This document shows positions 1 through 5,075 of a stretch of DNA of 5,075 nt, one piece after another. How positions within the stretch are numbered: the first letter of the stretch is position 1; each line of letters opens with the position of its first letter. Made by a program: the position numbers and the translations under genes. The DNA is from CAZQHK01 sp964593455 (GTDB lineage: Bacteria; Muiribacteriota; CAYSPT01). The stretch lies in assembly GCA_964593455.1 (NCBI GenBank), contig CAZQHK010000076.1, positions 1-5,075 on the forward strand, in the 5' to 3' direction. Under the pieces are notes generated by a model. The model was given only the letters and a program-made list of their open reading frames with translations. It ran no database searches and was not told where the DNA came from.

Positions 1-147
1 TGCGGCTCGAAAACAACCACAGCTACTACGTTACGCTCGGTCTGCCATCCTCACTGTAATATGCAATTACACCTCCGGGTGGCTTCGGTCGCGTGCCTTG
101 TATCTGAGGCTGCTTTCGTCGCCTCGTGACGAAGCCAACTGCATTTC

Positions 148-162
148 CCGGGTTTAACCCGG
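148..162. repeat. Perfect 15-base odd palindrome
   Basis: The sequence ccgggtt-t-aacccgg is a perfect 7-bp inverted repeat around a single central base. It overlaps the outer end of the left repeat arm. With one spacer base it cannot form an ordinary hairpin loop without opening central pairs, so a dimeric protein binding site is as likely as an RNA stem. No regulator gene lies nearby. Confidence 0.45.
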
Positions 163-266
163 AACAGTTCTCCTGAGGCTTTAGTCTGTAATCGGTTATG
201 TTGCTATTTTCTTCCGAGGGAAATTGTTTCCGAGTGCGACATCCGTAATTGCTTCCTCCAAGGGGC
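160..266 (-). repeat. Left arm of a diverged ~107-base inverted repeat
   Basis: Read on the minus strand, this arm matches 395-501 read on the plus strand. The core 193-212 is an exact 20-base reverse complement of 447-466. Flanking blocks match at nearly the same spacing: a gcccct block at the start, agcaa, cgg, gcactc and ccctc before the core, then ctcaggagaa 15 bases after the core (16 in the other arm) and a tccg end. Both arms come out at the same length by hand alignment. This pattern fits two old copies of one repeat inserted in opposite orientation, or a long stem of one element. No target-site duplication is visible next to the exact core. Confidence 0.7.
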
Positions 267-283
267 GCGCACATCCTGTGCGC
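267..283. other. Perfect 7-bp hairpin between the repeat arms
   Basis: The stem gcgcaca / tgtgcgc closes a three-base loop (tcc). It begins directly at the inner end of the left repeat arm. No T run follows on either strand, so it is not a classical intrinsic terminator. It may be the apex of a larger fold formed by the two arms, or part of a mobile-element end. Confidence 0.45.
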
Positions 284-394
284 TGAACTCGCCATCGTGG
301 CATCAGGCTCAGCCCTCCTGGCTTCGCCCCCTCCGGGCCTCACTTCGTGATGTCCAGTTTTGCTTCCTGCAAAACAGTCGGACAGCAGCTTCTT

Positions 395-501
395 GCCCCT
401 CTGCGTTCAGCAAACGGCTGTTGCGCACTCTCCAACGACCCTCTCCAGAAAATAGCAACATAACCGTTTTTAAATAATCAGGCTCAGGAGAAGATGCTCC
501 G
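395..501 (+). repeat. Right arm of a diverged ~107-base inverted repeat
   Basis: This is the partner of 160-266, with the exact 20-base core at 447-466 and the same order of shared blocks. The ctcaggagaa block at 484-493 begins a local hairpin in this copy. The 128 bases between the arms (267-394) include a perfect 7-bp hairpin and GC-rich sequence. The arm ends are approximate because they were found by hand alignment with a few small gaps. Confidence 0.7.
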
Positions 502-504
502 CCT
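480..504 (+). other. Bulged hairpin at the end of the right repeat arm
   Basis: An outer stem aggc (480-483) / gcct (501-504) and an inner stem ggag (487-490) / ctcc (497-500) are separated by a three-base bulge on the 5' side and close the six-base loop aagatg. The left repeat copy does not keep these pairings exactly, so the stem is not clearly conserved between the two copies. Confidence 0.3.
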
Positions 505-705
505 GGTATTGATCTATCGTCACTGCTTATTTTCACAACGAGGTTTTGACAGTGTTCTTGATCCGACCATAGTAGGGTGGGACGGATGGACATTGCTACT
601 GGACAATGTTGGGAGATGTGTAGGATCGGAGAGGCGTCATGATAAGCTTGTTCGTTTTTATTGACTCTTTGCCCACTACAGTGCCTGTCCCTCGATGATG
701 CCTTT

Positions 706-749
706 CCTCCTACCCTCCAGCAAGAAAGCGTGGAAAGTGAGGTAGGAGG
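706..749. other. Hairpin with 9-bp stem
   Basis: The sequence cctcctacc (706-714) is the exact reverse complement of ggtaggagg (741-749), and t705/a750 adds another pair. A further tcca (716-719) / tgga (731-734) stem could form inside. The arms are purine-only or pyrimidine-only in most positions, and there is no adjacent T tract. It lies about 210-250 bases upstream of yebC and could be part of a structured RNA, a weak terminator for something upstream, or repeat debris. Confidence 0.4.
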
Positions 750-788
750 AGCAAGGAGTGCGAGATTGAGATGATCTGGTCCTGCACT

Positions 789-814
789 AGGCTGTTCGCT
801 TGGCGAACGTGCCT
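789..814. other. Compact hairpin upstream of yebC
   Basis: An inner stem gttcgc (794-799) / gcgaac (803-808) closes the three-base loop ttg. An outer stem aggc (789-792) / gcct (811-814) stacks on it across a small internal loop (t793 opposite gt 809-810). This gives ten pairs in 26 bases, strong for its size. No T run follows, so intrinsic termination is not supported. It sits upstream of the candidate yebC promoter, so it would not be in the yebC leader if that promoter is the one used. Confidence 0.4.
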
Positions 815-851
815 CGCTTGACGGGCGACTACATCTTACCGGACGCAATGG

Positions 852-880
852 TTGATTATATGTGGTTAGTTCTGTAAAAT
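852..880 (+). promoter_or_regulatory. Candidate sigma70-type promoter for yebC-TPR operon
   Basis: TTGATT at 852-857 and TAAAAT at 875-880 are separated by 17 bases, which is the optimal spacing, with one or two mismatches to each consensus box. The position, about 70-80 bases ahead of the yebC start, gives a reasonable leader length. The call rests on pattern only; AT-rich intergenic DNA gives chance matches, and another possible -10 (tatagt near 920) lacks a good -35. Confidence 0.4.
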
Positions 881-946
881 AATGTCTGGCAAATACTGCC
901 GGAACCTGAACATGAATCTATAGTTGTAATAACCGGAAAAATGAAT

Positions 947-953
947 GAGGTGA
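947..953 (+). promoter_or_regulatory. Shine-Dalgarno site that fixes the yebC start
   Basis: GAGGTGA lies five bases before the ATG at 959. It falls inside the short N-terminal extension that would result from starting at the upstream ATG (941). The signal therefore supports the 959 start, which also gives the usual YebC N-terminus. Confidence 0.75.
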
Positions 954-958
954 CTCAG

Positions 959-1708
959 ATGTCAGGACATTCGAAGTGGAGTACCATCAAACGCAAAAAA
1001 GGCGCGGCCGATGCCAAACGGGGTAAGATTTTCTCGAAGCTTATCAAACAGATAACCTCCTCGGCCCGAAAGGGCGGTGGGGATTCCGATGCCAATGCCG
1101 AGCTGCGCTTTCTGATAGATAAAGCCAAGCAAGCCAATATGCCGGCCGAGAATGTCAAACGGGCAATCGCCAAGGGTACCGGTGATCTGGAGGGCGCTGA
1201 TTTCACCGAGATGCTCTACGAGGGATACGGTCCCGGCGGAGTGGCCTTGCTTATCGAAGTACTCACCGACAACATCAACCGGGCCGCTTCCGAGATCAGG
1301 TACATCTTTTCCAAGAGCGGCGGCAGCCTGGGAGCACCCGGGTGTGTAGCCTGGCTGTTCGATAAACGAGGACAGATCCTGGTAGACGCCGGCACGATAT
1401 CGGAAGACGATCTGTTGGGGGTGGCGCTGGAGGCGGGAGTTGATGACATCGTTCAAGAAGGCGATTTTTTCGAGGTAACCTGCGAGCCGTCTGATTTTCT
1501 GGATGTCAAACAGGCTTTCGATGACGCCGGAGTGACGTACGAATCCGCCGAAGTCGTCATGATCCCCCAAACCACGGTCAAAGTGGAAGGAAGCCAGGCC
1601 AAACAAGTGCTTCGTCTGGTGGAGAAACTGGAAGATAACGATGATGTAGAGAACGTGTACGCCAACTTCGATATCGATGACGAAGTCATGGAGGAGATGG
1701 AAACCTGA
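959..1708 (+). CDS. yebC: YebC/TACO1-family translation/transcription regulator
   Basis: This encodes a 249-residue cytoplasmic protein of the YebC/PmpR/TACO1 family, close to the usual bacterial length. The N-terminus MSGHSKWSTIKRKKGAAD is the family signature, and the central GPGGVALLIEVLTDN, the RYIFSKSGGSLG segment and the late MIPQTTVKV motif are also typical, so all three domains are present and intact. Family members were first described as DNA-binding regulators (PmpR type). Mitochondrial TACO1 and, more recently, bacterial YebC have been linked to relief of ribosome stalling at proline-rich stretches. The start at 959 is preferred over an in-frame ATG at 941 because it gives the conserved N-terminus and is preceded by GAGGTGA at the right distance. 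yebC often sits next to ruvC-ruvA-ruvB. Here it is followed 17 bases later by a TPR lipoprotein gene and no ruv gene is visible, so the pair is probably co-transcribed. Confidence 0.96.
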   Translation: MSGHSKWSTIKRKKGAADAKRGKIFSKLIKQITSSARKGGGDSDANAELRFLIDKAKQANMPAENVKRAIAKGTGDLEGADFTEMLYEGYGPGGVALLIEVLTDNINRAASEIRYIFSKSGGSLGAPGCVAWLFDKRGQILVDAGTISEDDLLGVALEAGVDDIVQEGDFFEVTCEPSDFLDVKQAFDDAGVTYESAEVVMIPQTTVKVEGSQAKQVLRLVEKLEDNDDVENVYANFDIDDEVMEEMET

Positions 1709-1725
1709 CGCGGGTTTTCGGGAAG

Positions 1726-3051
1726 ATGAAAACAAACTGGTTATCCCTGATGGCTGAGGCCGGATGTCTTTTTCTTGTTCTGTGCCTCTGCCTTGGATGC
1801 GGCGGTAAAGATACGGCTGATCCCGGGTCGGAGTACAGTGAATCTTCCGATCCCGATTTGATTCTGGGACTCATCAAGAAAGCGAACAATATGCTCCAAG
1901 AGGAGAAACTCCTGGAAGCAAAAGGTATCTACTCGCAGGTTCTGGAGATGGACCCTCGCAATCTGCAGGTGTTGGTAAATCTGGGCAACATTCACCTGTC
2001 CGCTGGAGATATCCGGGGAGCCCGGGCTCTCTACCGGCGGGCGCTGGAAGTCGAGCCTCACAATAAAAACACACTTCTTAACCTGGGTGCAATCGCTTTG
2101 AAAACAGGTGACGTTGCCGAGGCTAAAACTTATTATCAAAAGGTTATCGAAGTTTTCCCGGATAGCCTGGAAGCCAGGTATAATCTCGGTGAGTATTTCC
2201 GGACCACGGGTGATCTGCCGGCCTCGGAAAAACAGTTCACGGCAGTGCTTAAGCTGGACTCCGACAATGCCCGAGCCAGGCACAAGCGGGCTCTTACGCT
2301 GTACGCCTCGGGCCGGCTAGACGAATCTCAAAAAGAGCTTGAAGAATGTTTGACGATTAAACCGGATTATGTTGAAGCCAGGAATGATCTTGGTCTGTTG
2401 TTATTACGAAGCGGCAATCCGGACGCTGGCCTAAGGCATTTTATCAAGGTTCTGGAGATCGATCCCGGTCACTACGCCGCCCATTATAATCTGGGGTTGG
2501 TGCTGTTTCAGAAAGGGACCTACGCATCTGCCCTGGAAGAACTACTCAAGGCCTGGGAGGGAATGCCTGACAGTCCGGAACTGGCCAATGATATCGGCCT
2601 GACCCTGTTCCGCCTGGACCAGCGGGATGAAGCGGAAAAGGCTTTCAGGAAAGCTATCGGTCTCAACGGCTCCTTTCCCGACGCCCACCAGAACCTGGCC
2701 CTTCTGCTGGAGAGTATGGGACGGGCGGAAGATGCCGTAGAGGAGTATGAAACGGTGGTAGAGCTGGCGCCGGAGGCCATGGAAGCATACTGTAACCTGG
2801 CCGTGGCTTTGATCGGGCTGGGAGCGTACAAACAGGCGGCCAAGGTATGTCGGGCGGGAATCGAGTTGGAACCGGGAAATCTCGCTCTCAGATACAATCT
2901 GGGACTGGCGTTTTATAATCTGAGATTACTGGAAGATTCCCGGAGCATATTCCGGTCAATTATCGAAGAAGCGCCCGCCGGCAGTGCCCTCAAACCAAAT
3001 GCTCAAACGGTACTGGACCGTATTGAGAAAAAACTCAAATCATCCCGCTGA
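1726..3051 (+). CDS. TPR-repeat lipoprotein (eleven tandem TPRs)
   Basis: This is a 441-residue protein. Residues 1-25 form a hydrophobic leader ending LCLGC, with Cys25 as the likely lipidated residue. The -3 position is Cys rather than the usual Leu, so the lipobox is imperfect. A short Ser/Asp-rich linker follows, then eleven continuous 34-residue TPR units from about residue 43 to 420 (units start near 43, 80, 114, 148, 182, 216, 250, 284, 318, 352 and 386), with repeated NLG and D/EP boundary signatures. A Lys-rich helix caps the C-terminus. It is probably a membrane-anchored periplasmic scaffold; the partner is unknown, and no enzymatic domain is present. The ATG at 1726 has GGAAG touching it, which is too close for a normal ribosome site. 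A GGAGGAG at 1690-1696 lies eight bases from an in-frame CTG at 1705 that overlaps the yebC stop. A CTG start there would add residues including Arg and Lys to the n-region, but CTG starts are rare. The 3' end overlaps the convergent gene by 12 bases. Confidence 0.9.
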   Translation: MKTNWLSLMAEAGCLFLVLCLCLGCGGKDTADPGSEYSESSDPDLILGLIKKANNMLQEEKLLEAKGIYSQVLEMDPRNLQVLVNLGNIHLSAGDIRGARALYRRALEVEPHNKNTLLNLGAIALKTGDVAEAKTYYQKVIEVFPDSLEARYNLGEYFRTTGDLPASEKQFTAVLKLDSDNARARHKRALTLYASGRLDESQKELEECLTIKPDYVEARNDLGLLLLRSGNPDAGLRHFIKVLEIDPGHYAAHYNLGLVLFQKGTYASALEELLKAWEGMPDSPELANDIGLTLFRLDQRDEAEKAFRKAIGLNGSFPDAHQNLALLLESMGRAEDAVEEYETVVELAPEAMEAYCNLAVALIGLGAYKQAAKVCRAGIELEPGNLALRYNLGLAFYNLRLLEDSRSIFRSIIEEAPAGSALKPNAQTVLDRIEKKLKSSR

Positions 3052-3516
3052 TATCGCCCGGTAATCCAGGAACGACTGCAGGAAGACGTTTTCTCCCCTG
3101 ATGGCCTGGCTGATTGTCGAGGTTAAAGCTTCGATCAGATGCAGGGCCAGGAAAGGCTGTTTCAGCTTAAATTCATCAAAATCTTTCCGCGATATCCGGA
3201 GCACAACGATGTCTGTTTTCGCTCTGATAGTCGCCGATCGGGGCTGACGGTCGATGAACGAAAAGTGACCGAAAACACTCCCTTCGGGAACCACATGGAT
3301 GTTCACTTCAGTGTCTTCCGCCGATATCTTGATATCCACATCCGCTTCACCGTTGATCAGCAGGAAGAGGTCCGAGTTGGTGTCGCCTTCATGAAAAACA
3401 GCACTTCCCGCGGGATAATTCTCTTCGGAGGAAATCTCCATGATAAAGGCCAGGTCGTTGGGAGAAAATGTTTGTAGAAACCCACATGATTTGAATTTAC
3501 TCGGATCAATTCCCAT
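3040..3516 (-). CDS. Stand-alone cyclic-nucleotide-binding-fold protein
   Basis: This is a 158-residue cytoplasmic protein with no signal peptide. Residues ~11-115 form a CNB (CAP_ED) beta-roll, seen in FHEGD (41-45), LFLLINGEADV (50-60) and a phosphate-binding cassette VFGHFSFIDRQPRSATI (81-97). Gly83, Arg93, Ala95 and Thr96 of the cassette are kept; Arg93 matches the residue that grips the cyclic phosphate. The Glu that normally follows FG and contacts the ribose is His84, so cAMP/cGMP binding may be altered or lost. The remaining ~40 residues are helical. There is no helix-turn-helix, so it is not a CRP-type transcription factor, and no kinase or channel domain is attached. It probably works as a small sensor or scaffold through a partner. 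A GGAG (plus-strand ctcc at 3527-3530) lies ten bases before the ATG. It starts 25 bases downstream of the exported nuclease gene on the same strand, so co-transcription is likely. Confidence 0.88.
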   Translation of the reverse strand: MGIDPSKFKSCGFLQTFSPNDLAFIMEISSEENYPAGSAVFHEGDTNSDLFLLINGEADVDIKISAEDTEVNIHVVPEGSVFGHFSFIDRQPRSATIRAKTDIVVLRISRKDFDEFKLKQPFLALHLIEALTSTISQAIRGENVFLQSFLDYRAISAG

Positions 3517-3541
3517 ATTATAATCGCTCCAGTCTGTTGTG

Positions 3542-5075
3542 CTATTGAGTGGTTGCCTGCCTGGTGGAAAGGAACCGTTCCGTGGCCGACTTGACTTTAT
3601 CTAGGCCGGAATTAACATTTTCTTTAATATCACCGGCTGTGTTCTTGATTTTTCGGCTGGTTGCTATCACGATTTTTTTTAACGCCGGCGGCGGTTCTCC
3701 CCAGCTAATGCTTCCGCTTAGTCCCACCCCACCTCCGACCTTGCAGTACAGTTGTTTGTCTATATGGAACTTGATTCCGTTCCAGCCGATCTGGATTTCC
3801 GCAATTCCAGTGGCTCCCAGCCCGGCGCCCACGTGCCCATGCCCGGTGAGTTCCACGCCGAAGCCCTGGTGCCGGATTCCCCCTGAAAGACTGCCTGTGG
3901 CCCGCACTCCGGCGAAGGCGTCTCCCTTGGCGCCGATGGTGGCTTTACCATCCATTAAACCGGCGTAGACGCGGCTCCGCGCGACTCCGCCCAGTTGGAT
4001 CGAACCACGGGTGCCGATAAAATAGGTCCGGCCGCTGTCGTCAGTATAGTCGGTGCCTCCTCCGGCGGAAACCTCGGGTCCCAGAAATGCATTCACCCCA
4101 GCCTGCCCGCCGACAAACGTGCGCCAACGCTCTCCCGGTTTGGCCTGGGAAGTAGCCGCTGCCTGCCGGGCTTTCTCCTGCTCCATGGCCACGAAGGCCT
4201 TGGCGGCTGTCGCCGCATCGGCGTCGGCAGCGTGCGCGTTCGGATTGGTGATACCGTAGTGGCCGGCCACTGTGTTGAGCTTGTGGTTATTCAGGTTCGG
4301 TTGCTGCTGCCGGGACATCTTCAGGGTATCGATAGCCTGGTTCGGCATGTCTTTCCCGTACAGCTTCTGGTTAGCGTCGTTGATGAATCGTCGGTCGAAC
4401 CGCTCGTTGTGACCAACCAGGGGAGCGCTTCCGGCAAACTCTTTGAATTTTGGAAATACCTCTTCGATCCGGGGCGAATCCTTGACATCGTTCCACCAGA
4501 CGCCGTGGAATCCGGAATTTCTTATTCCCCGGTATGGTTTAACATAGCTGTTGAACCGGTCGATGATCTTTCCGTCTCTGACCTTGACGGCACCGATCTG
4601 GATGATCTCGTTTCCTTTTCTCGGTGAGAGACCGGTGGTTTCAACATCGTACACGACGTAGGTTTTGCCGGCCAGGGAAGGGACATCAAGCTCGGGTGGA
4701 ACGAAGTCGCCCTTGATGTAACTGACACCCAGGGCGGCCCAGCCGGTCCCCCTGAACCCGGCGAAATAATCGGCTGTACCGTAATAGCGTAGTTTGCCTT
4801 TTTCTCCTTCGGTCCGGGCGATGTTACCTTCCAAAAGCGAGTATTTTATATCTTTCCTGGTTCCGAGAAGGTTGAGATCAAAGGTGGTGCGCCCGTTTCC
4901 CAGGAGCCCGCCCATATTGATGTTGAGACCGGCCGTGGTGCGCCCGGGGGATACCGACCAGCCGGTTTTTCCGGCCGGTTTTTCCGGCATGGGAACGGCG
5001 TTGTTATCCGTATTGGCCAGGGCGGAAGAGGAAACCAGTAAAATGAGAAGGAGCAGCGTTGTTGAAACCGGTAAC
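3542..5075 (-). CDS. Exported DEDDh exonuclease-domain protein with Gly-rich beta domain (5' partial)
   Basis: The reading frame stays open to the window edge, giving 510 visible residues; the true start is beyond 5075. The first visible residues are a hydrophobic core and an ALA/N signal peptidase I site, so the ATG at 4990 is internal and the protein is exported. Numbered from that Met, residues ~10-100 are a Gly-rich beta segment. Residues ~110-270 are a DEDDh 3'-5' exonuclease domain of the DnaQ/RNase T/PolC-epsilon type: ExoI YDVETTG (Asp115, Glu117) followed by EIIQIGAVKV, ExoII HNERFD (Asp199), and ExoIII HAADADA (His253, Asp258). All five catalytic positions are present, so activity on DNA or RNA with divalent metal is expected. 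Residues ~290-430 are a Gly/Ala-rich alternating beta region (KGDAFAGVRATG, GWNGIKFHI) resembling repeat domains of secreted and polymorphic-toxin-like proteins. Residues ~436-482 are a charged helical tail. DEDDh domains are normally cytoplasmic, so export is unusual. A periplasmic nuclease or a secreted effector are both possible. The CNB gene follows 25 bases later. Confidence 0.88.
   Translation of the reverse strand, partial: LPVSTTLLLLILLVSSSALANTDNNAVPMPEKPAGKTGWSVSPGRTTAGLNINMGGLLGNGRTTFDLNLLGTRKDIKYSLLEGNIARTEGEKGKLRYYGTADYFAGFRGTGWAALGVSYIKGDFVPPELDVPSLAGKTYVVYDVETTGLSPRKGNEIIQIGAVKVRDGKIIDRFNSYVKPYRGIRNSGFHGVWWNDVKDSPRIEEVFPKFKEFAGSAPLVGHNERFDRRFINDANQKLYGKDMPNQAIDTLKMSRQQQPNLNNHKLNTVAGHYGITNPNAHAADADAATAAKAFVAMEQEKARQAAATSQAKPGERWRTFVGGQAGVNAFLGPEVSAGGGTDYTDDSGRTYFIGTRGSIQLGGVARSRVYAGLMDGKATIGAKGDAFAGVRATGSLSGGIRHQGFGVELTGHGHVGAGLGATGIAEIQIGWNGIKFHIDKQLYCKVGGGVGLSGSISWGEPPPALKKIVIATSRKIKNTAGDIKENVNSGLDKVKSATERFLSTRQATTQ
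5015..5074 (-). other. Signal peptide core and SPase I site of the exonuclease protein (partial)
   Basis: Translated in frame upstream of the ATG at 4990, this stretch reads LPVSTTLLLLILLVSSSALA and is followed by NTDNN. It shows a hydrophobic core (LLLLILLV), a small-residue c-region and an Ala-x-Ala motif with cleavage predicted before Asn. The positively charged n-region and the initiator must lie beyond the window edge. The lack of a Cys after the cleavage site argues against a lipoprotein. Confidence 0.8.

Larger units (their letters stand above)
1..940. other. Gene-free, hairpin-rich region with an inverted repeat pair
   Basis: No reading frame here looks like a real protein. The two long minus-strand frames (26-343 and 309-848) have noise-like composition rich in Arg, Ser and Pro, show no recognisable motif, and both run through the inverted repeat arms and hairpins. 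What can be seen is structure: a ~107-base diverged inverted repeat (160-266 / 395-501), an odd palindrome at 148-162, and hairpins at 55-71, 267-283, 480-504, 590-609, 706-749 and 789-814. No tRNA, CRISPR array or recognisable transposase remnant was found. The region could be a decayed mobile element, a dispersed repeat family, or one or more structured RNAs. The sequence alone does not decide between these. Confidence 0.6.

Noticed and set aside
26..343. 105-residue minus-strand open frame
   Set aside because: It runs through the left repeat arm and several hairpins, has noise-like composition and no recognisable motif or clear ribosome site. The frame similarity to the other arm is reported as a finding instead.
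193..466. Retron msr-msd region bounded by the 20-base inverted repeat
   Set aside because: No reverse transcriptase gene is in the window and the spacing and conserved retron features could not be recognised; the inverted match extends as a diverged repeat beyond what retron a1/a2 ends would need.
309..848. 179-residue minus-strand open frame
   Set aside because: It is rich in Ser, Arg and Pro with no domain, spans the right repeat arm and three hairpins, and overlaps the previous frame. Openness is likely due to chance.
1..940. tRNA, CRISPR array or group II intron in the gene-free region
   Set aside because: No T-arm-like motif with cloverleaf pairing, no regularly spaced direct repeats, and no recognisable domain V hairpin were found.
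941..943. ATG at 941 as the yebC start
   Set aside because: It adds six residues absent from the family N-terminus, and the GAGGTGA ribosome site lies after it, five bases before the ATG at 959.
962..1735. 257-residue frame antisense to yebC
   Set aside because: The plus-strand gene is an unmistakable full-length YebC; the antisense frame is a codon-bias shadow with no recognisable features.
3673..3680. Run of eight T (eight A in the minus-strand message) as a programmed frameshift site
   Set aside because: It encodes the Lys-Lys of an intact reading frame that continues to a natural stop; no stimulatory structure or alternative conserved frame was seen.
3995..4627. 210-residue plus-strand frame opposite the exonuclease domain
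   Set aside because: It lies antisense to conserved DEDDh motifs on the minus strand, so it is a shadow frame.
4988..4990. ATG at 4990 as the start of the exonuclease gene
   Set aside because: The frame continues upstream without a stop to the window edge and encodes a signal peptide core with an ALA cleavage site, so this Met is internal to the mature protein.

Overview
The window comes from a bacterium of roughly even GC content with Gram-negative-style export: one lipoprotein and one Sec-exported protein are encoded. No rRNA, tRNA or lineage-specific marker is present, so the taxon cannot be fixed. An uncultured environmental lineage is plausible but is only inferred.

Positions 1-940 hold no convincing gene. 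The stretch is rich in hairpins. It contains two diverged copies of a ~107-base repeat in opposite orientation (160-266 and 395-501), which share an exact 20-base core (193-212 / 447-466). A sigma70-like promoter candidate (852-880) lies at the end of this region, ahead of the first gene.

Positions 941-3051 (+ strand) hold a two-gene unit: a YebC/TACO1-family translation factor (959-1708), then, after 17 bases, a predicted lipoprotein made almost wholly of eleven tandem TPR repeats (1726-3051).

Positions 3040-5075 (- strand) hold a second pair, convergent with the first. The upstream gene runs off the right edge. It encodes an exported protein with a signal peptide, a beta/Gly-rich N-terminal segment, a complete DEDDh (DnaQ/RNase T-like) exonuclease domain, a Gly-rich beta-repeat domain and a charged helical tail. 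Its start lies outside the window; the ATG at 4990 is internal. The downstream gene, 25 bases further on, encodes a stand-alone cyclic-nucleotide-binding-fold protein whose phosphate-binding cassette has His where the ribose-binding Glu normally sits. The CNB gene and the TPR gene overlap by 12 bases at their 3' ends.

The most unusual item is the exported DEDDh nuclease joined to a Gly-rich beta domain of the kind seen in secreted and polymorphic-toxin-like proteins. The second is the inverted repeat pair in the gene-free 5' region.
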